Source of the DNA: Spartinivicinus marinus
GTDB taxonomy: Bacteria; Pseudomonadota; Gammaproteobacteria; Pseudomonadales; Zooshikellaceae
Length of the DNA stretch: 64,000 bases
Assembly: GCF_026309355.1 (NCBI RefSeq)
Contig: NZ_JAPJZK010000001.1
Coordinates: forward strand, 4,856,501 to 4,920,500
Reading direction: 5' to 3'
Each line of letters opens with the position of its first letter. Position 1 is the first letter of the stretch. A model generated the notes under the pieces. The model ran no database searches. It worked only from the letters and a program-made list of their open reading frames with translations, and was not told the DNA's origin. A program made the position numbers and the translations under genes. Below are positions 8,695 through 17,034 of the stretch, one piece after another.

Positions 8695-9126
8695 TTAAGC
8701 AATAAACCGTGTAATTAATGCATCAACGGCTTGTGATGATATTGCACTCACCTTTAGTACAGTGCCATCAGGCCGCGTTAGCTCAACGGATAAAGTCTCT
8801 GGCAAACATGACTCTGTTGCAGATGATTTTGCTGTTTCACCACTAAAATCGACTTTAATAAACTCATTGGCTGGTGGAACTGCTCTTTCAGTTGACTTAG
8901 CTTTACCATTTAATCTTTGCTCTTGCACCCTTAATTGAGCATGGCTGATCCGTAAAGTGGATAATATTTTTGATATTTTATAGTACTCCTGAAGTGCAAT
9001 AACATCACGCCAATATGCCTTTGGAAATGGTTGACGTTTACCTGGTCGCTGTCGCCAGGCCTCAAACTTGGCTTGCACTGCCTCAAGAGTTAATGGAGAT
9101 TCGGTGGGGGTTGCTGCTTCGGTCAT
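8695..9126 (-). CDS. tnpA: IS66 accessory protein TnpA
   Basis: About 143 residues. The N-terminal half holds a helical region with WRQRPGKRQPFPKAYWRDVIAL and SKILSTLRISHAQL, as in IS66 Orf1 proteins. The C-terminal half is a beta-rich VELTRPDGTVLKVS segment. ATG 9126 is chosen because GAGG lies a few bases upstream on this strand. Reading starts about 90 bp inside the right end of the element and proceeds leftward into tnpB. TnpA is thought to bind DNA through its Orf1/HTH-like fold. Confidence 0.82.
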   Translation of the reverse strand: MTEAATPTESPLTLEAVQAKFEAWRQRPGKRQPFPKAYWRDVIALQEYYKISKILSTLRISHAQLRVQEQRLNGKAKSTERAVPPANEFIKVDFSGETAKSSATESCLPETLSVELTRPDGTVLKVSAISSQAVDALITRFIA

Positions 9127-10378
9127 TATTATCCTCAACAAGGCTGATAACTGTTGAGGTTAGGCTATCAGGGAAGGTTTGTACGAGTCACGCATGCTTA
9201 CCAAGGGGACACGAAGTATTAGGGTTAACCCCGCGCACTTATCAACGATGGCAGCAAGGCGGTGAGCTACAACCGGATGGCCGCACTACTACACGGCGTC
9301 CGTTGCCGCCTAATAAACTTCCTCCCCATGTTCATCAACAGATGCGAGAAACGCTGAGTTCACCGGAGTTTGCTGACCTCCCACCTTCTCAGATTGTGCC
9401 TAAATTAGCGGATCAAGGCGAGTATATTGCCAGTGAAGCCAGCTTTTATCGGCTCATGCGGGCAGAAGGGTTATCAACCCATCGAGGGAAGACCCAACCT
9501 CGTCAACCCAAACCGAAAACCACCCACACGGCGACAGCTCCTAATCAACTTTGGTGCTGGGATATCACTTGGTTGCCAGGTCCTGCCACCGGTCTCTTTT
9601 TTTACCTGTATTTGATCCTTGATGTCTTCAGCCGCAAGGTAGTCGGCTGGGAGGTGCACGATTGTGAGCGTAGTAGCCTAGCAGCAGACTTAATACAAAA
9701 AGCCTTCTGGCGGGAAAGTCTCCATAAAACTCACCAACAGCCGTTGATATTACATTCAGATAATGGGAGTCCAATGAAGGGGTGCGCTTTGCAAGTCAAA
9801 CTCACTGAACTTGGCATTGAGCCTTCTTATAGTCGACCGCGAGTCAGCAATGACAATGCTTATGCTGAGTCCATATTTAAGACCACTAAATACCGACCTG
9901 ATTTCCCTCGCCAAGGATTTACCTCAATAGAAAGCGCTCAACAGTGGGTTGAGCAATTTGTTCATTGGTATAACCATGAGCACCAGCATAGTGGATTAAA
10001 GTTTGTGACACCGGTACAACGCCATACTGGGGAAGCCTTGGTTATTTTAAGCCGGCGGAAACAAGTTTATGAGCAAGCTAAAGCAGCTTTCCCTAACCGA
10101 TGGAGTGGGAATATACGAAACTGGGAGTTGGCAGATGAAGTCCACTTAAATCCTGAGCGAACTCAAACTCGTTAATATCCATTTAAAGCTGTACAACGCC
10201 ACGCTTTAATTGAAGCTGCTGAGGATGGATGGCTTGCATCGCAAGGCGTCCACCGGAAGGAGCAATGGGGGTTGTCCGTGTTATTAATAAGCAACGCTAA
10301 ATTGATTATTAATATTTATGCCGCACTTTTTGAGATAGCCCGATGAAGATAACACGACAACTACATTGACAAACACCG

Positions 10379-10764
10379 TTATCGATAAACTAAAAAATTG
10401 GCTCAATAAAACTCAGCAACAAACACCACCTAAAACGGCACTAGGTAAAGCCGTTCACTATTTACATAATCAATGGGATCGACTCGTCGGCTATCTCGAT
10501 GATGGTGCTTATCCTATTGATAATAATCCCGCCGAAAATGCGCTACGCCCTTTTGTAATAGGGCGAAAAAACTGGTTGTTCGCCAATAGTCAACTAGGTG
10601 CAAAAGCCAGTGCAAATTTATATAGCTTAATTGAAACGACTAAAGCCAATGATCTTGACCCTTTCTCTTATTTGCAATATGTGTTTACCCAGTTACCTAA
10701 TGCACAATCACTAACTGATATTGAAAAACTACTTCCTTGGCAACTCACCCAAGAAGATAAATAA
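10379..10764 (+). pseudogene. IS66 tnpC, C-terminal fragment
   Basis: Continuation of the tnpC fragment at 5240-5395. It encodes DKLKNWLNKTQQQTPPKTAL, then DDGAYPIDNNPAENALRPFV with the final catalytic Glu, then the GRKNWLFANS and ANLYSLIETTKAN motifs, and ends LLPWQLTQEDK. The frame joins exactly at the TTATC duplication. This IS66 is a different subtype from the intact one at 6021-9212. Its right end should lie shortly after the stop, near 10800, but no convincing terminal repeat was found. Confidence 0.82.
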
Positions 10765-10839
10765 ATCACTTCAATTTATTTTTAGGTAGCTATCAGCTGC
10801 ATAGTTTTTTTACAATAGTTGGTTTGCTAACAAACACCT

Positions 10840-10975
10840 GTAGTTGATTTGGCACTTACTTTGCTTTCAACCTGCTGGAACTGGCAATGGGGGCAGCTGA
10901 CGCCATTGGGCCAGCGAGTCTGATGAATGAATTGATATCACTGTTTGTCGTTTACCAGCTGCTTAATATTGATCA
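10840..10975 (-). pseudogene. IS1595 transposase N-terminal zinc-ribbon relic
   Basis: Read on the reverse strand from 10975, the segment gives MINIKQLVNDKQ, a stop, then HQTRWPNGVSCPHCQFQQV. This is the RWP-G-CP-C start of the ISXO2/IS1595 zinc ribbon. It supplies the end missing from the fragment at 1746-2167 and lies beside the partner terminal repeat at 11048-11071. The two are probably halves of a single element. The internal stop and the loss of reading frame near 10850 show decay. Confidence 0.7.
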
Positions 10976-11047
10976 TTTTTTGTATATTATTTAATGACAA
11001 CTTTCCAGTGAGGTCAAATAATGCCTCTTTTGTGGTATTGTGTTCTA

Positions 11048-11071
11048 CCCCCTAGGAATCCATATAGAGCC
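11048..11071. repeat. IS1595-type terminal inverted repeat, right copy
   Basis: CCCCCTAGGAATCCATATAG-AGCC is the inverted counterpart of 1721-1745 with one mismatch. Its outer end faces right, away from the N-terminal transposase relic. Confidence 0.75.
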
Positions 11072-11443
11072 AAATTGTTTATAAAGCAAACAATTTCTAC
11101 TGGCTAGGGTAATGATGTACTGGAAAAGCTATAGTCTTTTATTCAGTTTCTAATTTATCCTTCATGTTCAAATAGAGCACTCTGATCATTTTGAAGCCAT
11201 CACAGGCTTCTTCAACTAGCATAACAGCTAACCCTCCCCAACAGTATAATTTTTGGGCTTTCCTGGTATATAGACACACCTTAAGCAAAGAGAAGTTCCA
11301 CTTTTAAGTAACTGAAGAACACGCCCATATTACTGTTTAATATATTGAAAAGATAGGTCTTTCATTTAATTTCAGTCAAAGTATAGACAGACTCAATGGT
11401 AATTTGAGAGTATTTGCGTTTTTGACTAAAGAGAAAACTTTAC

Positions 11444-12493
11444 GTGTTTTATAATATTCAAATGCTAAGAGCATTCGCTGCGATAGTGGTCTTTTTACAT
11501 CACGCACTACCACATTATACAACTATGAATGGAACTGCATCATTATTAATCTCTTTTGCAGAATATGGCTATATAGGTGTTGATATCTTCTTCGTCATCA
11601 GTGGTTTTGTTATTTGTCATACAACTATCCACAAAGAAAGAAATTATCATAACCTTTATAAATTTGTTAAGCATAGAATGTTAAGAATTTATTTAGGCTA
11701 CTGGCCATTCTTTTTTATAGCTTTTTTGCTCAGCTACTATTCTGACCCGCAGAAACTCGAACGTATAGATTTGCTAGGCTCATTTTTCCTTACAAACAGC
11801 AATCTTTATGATCTGTTACTCCCAGTAACTTAGTCACTCACTTATGAACTTTTCTTTTATTTGATTTTTGCCTTTCTATTTATTTTCCAAACAAAAATAA
11901 TAAAGATCTTATTACCTCTAATATTTATTTTGTTAGTTCTTCGCACTCTTTTTATACCAGTTGACAGCAATAGTCTATTATATTTCTTTTTATCTCACTT
12001 CCTGATTGAGTTTTTTTTAGGAACATTATTATATATTTTCTATCATAAACTGATGTACAAGTGGGTAATTTTTCTTAGCCTCATTATTGCTACTATCACA
12101 TATAGCTACGGAATTCATATTGAAGCTCAAAATGGTCCTATAAGAGTGTTTACAATCGGTATTGGATCATTTGCTATCGTACTTACAGCATTAATATTAG
12201 AAAAACACAGAATATTTCAAGCAAAGAACTTATTTGTGGCAATTGGAAATTCTTCTTATACATTATACCTGAGTCACGTATTATTTTTACAGTTATTCTA
12301 CCTAAGCGGCTTACGAACTTACCTATCCAGTCATGGTCAATTGCTTATTGAAATTGGTTTTTCAGTATTCGTAGTGACTTGTATATATATAAGTCATCTT
12401 TTCTATAAAAACATCGAATTACCTTTATACAAGTCAGCATGTAAATTAAAATTTAGTAATACTTGGAAATTCATCATGATCAAAAAGCAATAG
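11444..12493 (+). pseudogene. Acyltransferase-3 (OafA-like) gene with amber stop
   Basis: A 350-codon reading frame for a multi-pass membrane O-acyltransferase. The N-terminal signature includes QMLRAFAAIVVFLHHAL, with the conserved His pair, and YIGVDIFFVISGFVI. Hydrophobic segments follow through to the end, with SSYTLYLSHVLFLQLF near the C terminus. A single TAG at 11831-11833 interrupts LLLPVT-stop-SLTYELFFYLIF. The family has Trp at this point (WSLxxE), so one TGG to TAG change explains the break, and the frame is otherwise open. The gene lies between transposon relics, outside the rhamnose locus. Its intact function would be acylation of a surface sugar. Confidence 0.85.
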
Positions 12494-12577
12494 CAACAAA
12501 ATTAGTAATTACTTTCAACTGAAGTTTCACCATTCTAGTAACAAAAAAGCCTTTTCTGGGTATGTTAATTTATGCCA

Positions 12578-12608
12578 GGCTCTATATGGGTTCCTAGGGG
12601 GTTATACC
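12578..12608. repeat. Solo IS1595-type terminal repeat
   Basis: A third copy of GGCTCTATATGG...CTAGGGGG followed by TTATACC, as at 1721-1752. The polarity means the element once extended to the right, where an IS4 relic now stands. No transposase sequence of this family remains beside it. Confidence 0.65.
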
Positions 12609-13482
12609 AGCCCTTTCAAGGTGAATAAACAACCAGATTAATCATTAGTTAATCAGTCTGGTATTGCTAAGTAATTTTCCTTTAAAATACATCACTTGTT
12701 AGCTATTTCTTAAGGAGTGAGGAGAGTGAGTTTTAGTCCAATACTACAACGTTTCATGGAGAAAGCGCCTATTCCAGTTATGGTGCAAGCGTTGTTAGAA
12801 AGGGTCTTTAATCCTGAGAACTTAAATGCTTGCTTTGATCGCGCTATAGATAAGCAGTATACACGAGACCTTTTGTTTTCTTCTTTATTTGACTTAATGA
12901 GCCTTACCGTCACTAAAGTGTTCCCATCAATTAATTCGGCTTATCAGTCTAGTAAGGATAAGATAAGAGTGTCCATTACGTCCGTTTATAACAAGCTGAA
13001 TGGATTGGAACCAGAAGTCGCTGCTGCTCTTGTTCATGATACCGCTATGGACTTTAAAAGTTTAGCAGAGGGCCTTAAAGGTGAAAACAAGCCTTGGTTA
13101 CCCGGTTTTCAAGTTAAAATGCTTGATGGTAATTGTATTGAAGCGACTGAGCATCGATTAAAAGTATTACGAGTGCGCCTTTGCTGGGAAAATTACTGGT
13201 CATTTATACACCTGAGAATGATCTAGCTACTGATGTCATTCCTTGTGAAGATGGCCATGCACAGGAACGTTCACTACTACCATCGAGTACGTGAAAAGGT
13301 GAGTAAAAATGATGTATTCATCATGGACCGTAATTTTTGTGTATTAAGCCATCTCATGGGTATAGCTAATCAAGGTGCTTACTTTATTAGTCACCTGAAA
13401 GGTTAAAACCACCGGCTTTTAGCCGGTCAGCTTTAGCTATGATACTCTGAGTCTACTTATATAATGCTGTAGGGGTATTGCG

Positions 13483-13911
13483 ATGGACTATAGATATGGT
13501 AGCCATACAGTTTTCAAAATTCAGTATCATTTTGTATTTGTAACGAAATATCGTTATCAAGTGCTAAAAGGTGATGTTGGTTTAAAGGCTCGAGAGTTAA
13601 TACGACAGACATGCCATACTTTTGAAATTGATATATTAAAGGGTGTCATTAGTAAGGATCATGTACATCTGCTAGTTTCAGCGCCACCCAATATGGCTCC
13701 TAGCGAAATAATGCGAAGAGTAAAAGGTCGAACGTCGGCAAAACTGTTTGAAAGCTATCCTGATTTAAGGAAAAGATACTGGGGTCGACATTTTTGGGCT
13801 AGAGGTTATTTTTGTGTGACTTCAGGAGATGTAACAGAAGAAATGATAAAAGAATATTTAGAACATCACTTTGAGCCGAGGATTGATGATAATTTTAGGA
13901 CTGAAGACTGA
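13483..13911 (+). CDS. tnpA: IS200/IS605 family transposase TnpA (Y1 HUH)
   Basis: A 142-residue single-strand transposase. The HUH metal site is at HVHLLVS (KDHVHLLVSAPP), and the catalytic Tyr is in EEMIKEYLEHHF towards the C terminus. The N terminus begins with HTVFKIQYHFVFVTKYR, typical of the family, and the length is typical too. It acts as a dimer on hairpins at the element ends and moves as a single-stranded circle. No TnpB-like gene accompanies it. ATG 13483 is about ten bases after a GGGG run. The gene appears intact. Confidence 0.9.
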   Translation: MDYRYGSHTVFKIQYHFVFVTKYRYQVLKGDVGLKARELIRQTCHTFEIDILKGVISKDHVHLLVSAPPNMAPSEIMRRVKGRTSAKLFESYPDLRKRYWGRHFWARGYFCVTSGDVTEEMIKEYLEHHFEPRIDDNFRTED

Positions 13912-13918
13912 TAAAAAA

Positions 13919-13935
13919 AACGGGTCTTCGACCCG
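13919..13935. terminator. Hairpin after IS200 tnpA
   Basis: ACGGGTCTTCGACCCGT forms a six-to-seven base-pair stem with a stable UUCG-type loop, eight bases after the tnpA stop, with a run of A on the upstream side. It could terminate transcription entering from the right or insulate the transposase. A second small stem (GGACTTTCAGTCC) follows. Confidence 0.5.
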
Positions 13936-15026
13936 TATCCGGACTTTCAGTCCATATTACTAACCCACCTACTTTAGTAGGTGGTTGTTTAGTTGTCGTC
14001 GTCACCAACAACTGCCTTATAAGGTTATAGGTAAGCCTATTATGGTAGGTGATACTGACACAGGCCAAGTGAGCAGTGGATAAAAGTTGAGGATAATCAG
14101 CTTAACAGCAAAAGGTGGCGTCTTATTACTATCCGCTTAAAGCAAGCAACTCGTGATGTGATAAAGAATTATCCCTCATCACCAACTTGCCAAAATCCGT
14201 TACCAAGGCTTCACAGATAGCTGAATTTTACCGGAAGCGCTGGTCTATAGAAACGATGTTTCAAAAGCTTGAGTCGTATCTTAATTCTGAAATCAATACC
14301 CTGGCTTATCCCAAAGCCGCCTTATTTTGCTTTTGTGTTGCTGTAATTGCTTATAATGTATTAGCGGTTGTTAAAGCCGCTTTACAGTGTTGTGGTCAAA
14401 CTAAACCAGACACTTTTCTCTGATATTGTTCAAAGTTAACCGGAGACATATTTTTATTAGCTGTATGCAAGCGCTCCAGATTATAATACTTCATATAAGT
14501 TGTAACATCTTGCATTATATCCTGACGAGTCGGTTGCTCCGCTTTAAAAATCCAGTCGTGCTTTAAACTACCAAAAAATCGTTCCACTACTGCATTTGCA
14601 TTATCCCAACAAGCCCCTACATCACCCATTGATGGCCGTATCAGGTGCTTTTTTAATAAACCACAACAAAATGGCTGACTTGTATACTGTGATCCTCTAT
14701 CACTATGAAATACTAAACCGGCTTTCGGTTGTCGTAAATGAATGGCTTTAGTCATCGCTTTGCAAATTAAGTCTGTATTCATATGGCTAGCCATATGCCA
14801 GCCAACAATTCGTCGAGAAAATAAATCCATGACAATTGCCAAATATACCCAACCTTCAGCCGTCTTCAGATAAGTAATATCACCAGCCCAAACCTCATTA
14901 GAAGCCATTGGATTGAAGTTCTGATTTAACAGGTTATCAGCAACCTGGTCACCTTGCTTACGTTTTGTAGTTACCTTATAAGCTACCCTTTGCTTAACTT
15001 TTAAATGCAACTTTCTCATTAATGTA

Positions 15027-16022
15027 ACGCGATGCTCGACTTTTAATAACTTGAAATGACAAACCCTAACCCCATCCTAAGTTTGCGAAAACAGGGATAT
15101 CAAGGAAAGGGAATGTCACTGGAAGAGTTTATCATAACTACTTATTGTTGGGTCGATGATGTTTTAACTGATTTATTAAAACAACGGCGATTACGTCAGC
15201 GAGGAATTAAGCCCTCACTGTCGGATGCAGAAGTCATTACCATGGAGTTAATTGGTGAATTTCAAGGCCTTGATGCTGATACCGCTATCTGGAAATACTT
15301 CAAAGAGCATTGGAAAGCGTATTTTCCAGGCATAGGCTCAAGAAGCCAGTTTGCTAAACAAGCTGCTAATTTATGGGCGATAAAACAACAATTACAAAAG
15401 CAAGTAACAGCTGAGCTGGGTACTATTAATGATCCTATACATGTTGTCGATGGTTTTCCTTTGCCTGTTAGCCACTTTAAACGTGCAAGAAATTGCCGCC
15501 GCTTTAAAGAAGAGGCTGAGTATGGCTATTGTGCATCCAAGGGGGAAACCTATTATGGCTTTGAAGGGCACCTCATTATTGACTTTCATGGAGCCATAGC
15601 AGGATTTACATTAACCCCAGCAAGTGATGGCGAAAGGGAAGCTGTATGGGAGTTAACAGAAGGTATGCCGTCAGGCATGTTGTTAGGGGATAAAGGTTAT
15701 TTGGGGGCTGAATTTAAAGCTGAATTGTTAGAGTTAAAATCGCTTCAGCTAGAAACCCCGGTTAGAGATAACATGATTGATCCTTTACCCAAGTCCTGGA
15801 GGAGCCAGCTTAATCGGTTACGACGACGAGTTGAGACAACCATTGGTCAGCTAGTAGAAAGGTTTAATATTCAGCGGACCAAAGGCAGAACCCTGTGGAG
15901 TTTGACTAATCGAATGACCCGCAAGCTGTTATCGCACAGCTTATGTGTATTATTTAATAGGAACCAAGGCAATGCCCCACTACAGTTATCTAAATTAATA
16001 GGCTGAAAAGTCGAGCATTGCG
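15027..16022 (+). mobile_element. IS982-family element
   Basis: An element of about 996 bp. The ends share ATGCTCGACTTTT as inverted repeats, and the flanks carry the duplication TTAATGTA (15019-15026 and 16023-16030). It contains one transposase gene filling most of its length. It lies antisense to the orfB gene that it disrupts. The exact edge is uncertain by one base. Confidence 0.88.
15056..16006 (+). CDS. IS982 family transposase
   Basis: A 316-residue DDE transposase with the IS982 features: a first Asp in IHVVDGFPLPVSHFKRARNC, YYGFEGHLIIDFHG with the conserved Gly-His core, GMLLGDKGYLGAEF with the second Asp, and VETTIGQLVERFNIQRTKG with the final Glu. It has the usual length for the family and no internal stop, so it is probably functional. 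The N terminus, TNPNPILSLRKQGYQGKGMS, is less typical. The translation start could instead be the later Met before SLEEFI. Confidence 0.9.
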   Translation: MTNPNPILSLRKQGYQGKGMSLEEFIITTYCWVDDVLTDLLKQRRLRQRGIKPSLSDAEVITMELIGEFQGLDADTAIWKYFKEHWKAYFPGIGSRSQFAKQAANLWAIKQQLQKQVTAELGTINDPIHVVDGFPLPVSHFKRARNCRRFKEEAEYGYCASKGETYYGFEGHLIIDFHGAIAGFTLTPASDGEREAVWELTEGMPSGMLLGDKGYLGAEFKAELLELKSLQLETPVRDNMIDPLPKSWRSQLNRLRRRVETTIGQLVERFNIQRTKGRTLWSLTNRMTRKLLSHSLCVLFNRNQGNAPLQLSKLIG

Positions 16023-16280
16023 TTAATGTACGGACTCGATAGCGTCCGACTTGAAAGCCTTCTTCGCGTAGTTTCTTGGTTAACATGCGGCTTCCTAAGC
16101 TGTTTCTACTTGCCTTAAAGAGTGCTTTGGCTCGTTGACGAAGGACCCGTTCTTCAGCTGATATTGATTTGGCTGGGCGCTTACACCAGTCATAATAAGC
16201 TGACTAACTTACCTTCATCACACGGCACAGCAGGTTAACAGGGTAGTTGGTCGCGGCTTGTTTTTGAATAAAGTTAAATT

Positions 16281-16571
16281 TTACTTCATTTCTTTCGCGA
16301 AGAAGGCACTCGCCTTTTTTAAAATTTCCTTTTCCATTCTCAGAGTTTTCACTTCTTTTTGAAGGTGTTTCAGCTCTTCACGTTCACTTTCTGTTAAGGT
16401 GTTACCAGCCTGCTTTTGCTCATAATCATCCTTCCAGCGATACAGTATATTTGAGTTAATACCCAATGATTTTGCTGCTTCTGGCACTGAATAACCCTGC
16501 TCCAACACTAAGGCAACAGCCTCAGCTTTGAACTCTTTTGTGTACGACTTGTAACTGCGTTTCTGACTCAT
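16281..16571 (-). CDS. IS3-family transposase OrfA (third element)
   Basis: A 96-residue DNA-binding subunit. It has a helix-turn-helix (GYSVPEAAKSLGINSNILYR) and a coiled coil with LKHLQKEVKTLRMEKEIL. The A-AAA-AAG slippery heptamer (16314-16320 on the reverse strand) lies in the KKAS codons and permits -1 frameshifting into orfB, as in the first element. The start ATG at 16571 is about 60 bases inside the right terminal repeat. The gene is intact, but orfB is not. Confidence 0.85.
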   Translation of the reverse strand: MSQKRSYKSYTKEFKAEAVALVLEQGYSVPEAAKSLGINSNILYRWKDDYEQKQAGNTLTESEREELKHLQKEVKTLRMEKEILKKASAFFAKEMK

Positions 16572-16633
16572 ACTAACACCTTAATGCTTGATACTTATTA
16601 TCTCTCATTAAAGTGTCCGGTTCCATTAGACCA

Positions 16634-16817
16634 CTACAATTTGAAAAGGATGAGTAGTAGCAAACTAAAAGCACTAACTGTTGTGCACAATTATTTTATA
16701 AAACGAGCTGATGGAGCGACGGCCGCAGAAAGGTTCTTCGAAGAGAAGCCAATAGACTTATTTGAATACCTTATTGATCATTTAGATTATCCAGCTAAAC
16801 GACGGAGGGCTGCATAG
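16634..16817 (+). pseudogene. Transposase C-terminal fragment (DUF6399-like)
   Basis: The segment encodes SSKLKALTVVHNYFIKRADG, then ATAAERFFEEKPIDLFEYLI, and stops after KRRRAA. VHNYxxKRADGxTAAERFF followed by DLFEYL is the closing pattern of a transposase-like family often labelled DUF6399. The family name is from memory and not certain. Everything upstream is lost at the right end of the IS3 element. A short open stretch follows (about 16860-17018) that includes a repeated MAMA tract. I do not recognise it. Confidence 0.45.
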
Positions 16818-17034
16818 CGCGTGGTGGCCGAAACGATGATACCAATGCAGAGGTATTTCCTCCTTGTAATCCCATTGAAGCAGTAAAAGAGTTTGGTAGA
16901 CTGAAACTAGGCCATCAATCAAGAACGAATTTTGTTTTAAAGTACGCTCGCTCAAATATTATGCAGTTAATGGCTATGGCTATGGCTACAGTTACCCTAT
17001 TGCCTGAAAGAGTGTAGAATTGTATATTTCATCA

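Larger units (their letters stand above)
6021..9212 (+). mobile_element. IS66-family element with passenger gene
   Basis: A complete element of 3192 bp. The ends read inward as GTGTTCCCTCGGCAACCATG on the left and GTGTCCCCTTGGTAAGCATG on the right, 16 of 20 identical. They are flanked by the perfect 8-bp duplication GAAGTATT, the length expected for IS66. Content from left to right: a DUF3144 gene on the minus strand, tnpC on the plus strand, then tnpB and tnpA on the minus strand. The usual IS66 order is tnpA-tnpB-tnpC on one strand, so tnpC is inverted here relative to tnpAB, and the passenger is an extra. Confidence 0.92.
5932..10175 (+). pseudogene. IS3-family OrfB interrupted by IS66
   Basis: The N-terminal codons (ATTAGARQFKACEVL) lie at 5932-6020. 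The gene resumes at 9221 with GLTPRTYQRWQQGG and runs to the stop at 10175. The rejoined protein has the DDE motifs LWCWDITWLPG, LILHSDNGSPMKG and SRPRVSNDNAYAES, and it ends VHLNPERTQTR. The interruption carries a perfect 8-bp duplication (GAAGTATT at 6013-6020 and 9213-9220), so the break is a recent clean insertion rather than decay. Excision of the insert would restore the transposase. As it stands the protein cannot be made. Confidence 0.88.
5396..10378 (+). mobile_element. Second IS3-family element, split by an IS66
   Basis: Target duplication TTATC flanks the element (5391-5395 and 10379-10383). Removing it restores the frame of the surrounding IS66 tnpC. Subterminal inverted repeats share TAGTTGTCGT and TGTCA on both ends. 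Inside, orfA (5450-5932) and orfB (from 5932) are arranged for a -1 frameshift, but orfB is broken by a 3.2-kb IS66 element. Without that insert the element would be about 1.78 kb, slightly long for the family because some 200 bp lie between the orfB stop and the right end. Confidence 0.85.
13404..14002 (+). mobile_element. IS200/IS605-type element inserted in IS4 relic
   Basis: The element contains one Y1 transposase gene. Hairpins lie near both ends: ACCGGC-TTTTA-GCCGGT at 13411-13427 and CCACCTACTTTAGTAGGTGG at 13965-13984. These are the kind of imperfect palindromes that IS200/IS605 transposases recognise. There is no target duplication or terminal inverted repeat, as expected for this family. 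The edges are placed by rejoining the IS4 reading frame and are accurate to a few bases. Confidence 0.75.
12717..14392 (+). pseudogene. IS4-family transposase, frameshifted and interrupted
   Basis: The N-terminal part (MEKAPIPVMVQALLERVFN, then WLPGFQVKMLDGNCIEATEH with the first catalytic Asp) is open to about 13150. The frame then shifts. Motifs continue as CEDGHAQERS, DVFIMDRNFCVLSHLMGIAN and GAYFISHLKG, up to an IS200-type insertion. They resume at about 14003 with QQLPYKVIGKPI and end with YRKRWSIETMFQKLESYLNS (YREK-type signature) and CFCVAVIAYNVLAVVKAAL. The IS3 element at 14393 cuts off the C terminus. Several frame breaks show that this is a long-dead copy. Confidence 0.8.
14396..16290 (-). 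pseudogene. IS3-family OrfB, interrupted
   Basis: Read from about 16290 leftward, the N-terminal part includes LRQRAKALFKASRNSLGSRM and KKLREEGFQVGRYRVRTL, then stops at the IS982 insertion. It resumes at 15019 with RKLHLKVKQRVAYKV and runs to 14396. The catalytic motifs are VWAGDITYL, LVFHSDRGSQYTS and CWDNANAVVERFF, and the end is YYNLERLHTANKNMSP. The IS982 insertion carries a TTAATGTA duplication, so it is a clean cut. An in-frame TAG at 16204-16206 in the N-terminal part is an independent lesion, so the transposase would stay broken even without IS982. Confidence 0.82.
14393..16633 (-). mobile_element. Third IS3-family element, split by IS982
   Basis: The ends are good inverted repeats: TGGTCAAACTAAACCAGACA at the left and TGGTCTAATGGAACCGGACA read inward from the right. 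Coding is on the minus strand, with orfA at 16281-16571 and orfB continuing to 14396. orfB is interrupted by an IS982 element. No short target duplication is visible at the outer edges. The left neighbour is an IS4 relic and the right neighbour a different transposase relic. This suggests recombination or deletion at the element rather than a simple insertion. Confidence 0.82.

Noticed and set aside
1711-11081. Target duplication of the IS1595 element
   Set aside because: The flanks (AATTGTGTTT and AAATTGTTTA) look similar, but no exact 8-bp direct repeat can be aligned, so none is claimed.
11048-12601. Acyltransferase as a passenger inside a single IS1595-type element
   Set aside because: The terminal repeats have the wrong polarity: their outer ends face the gene, so it lies outside both elements.
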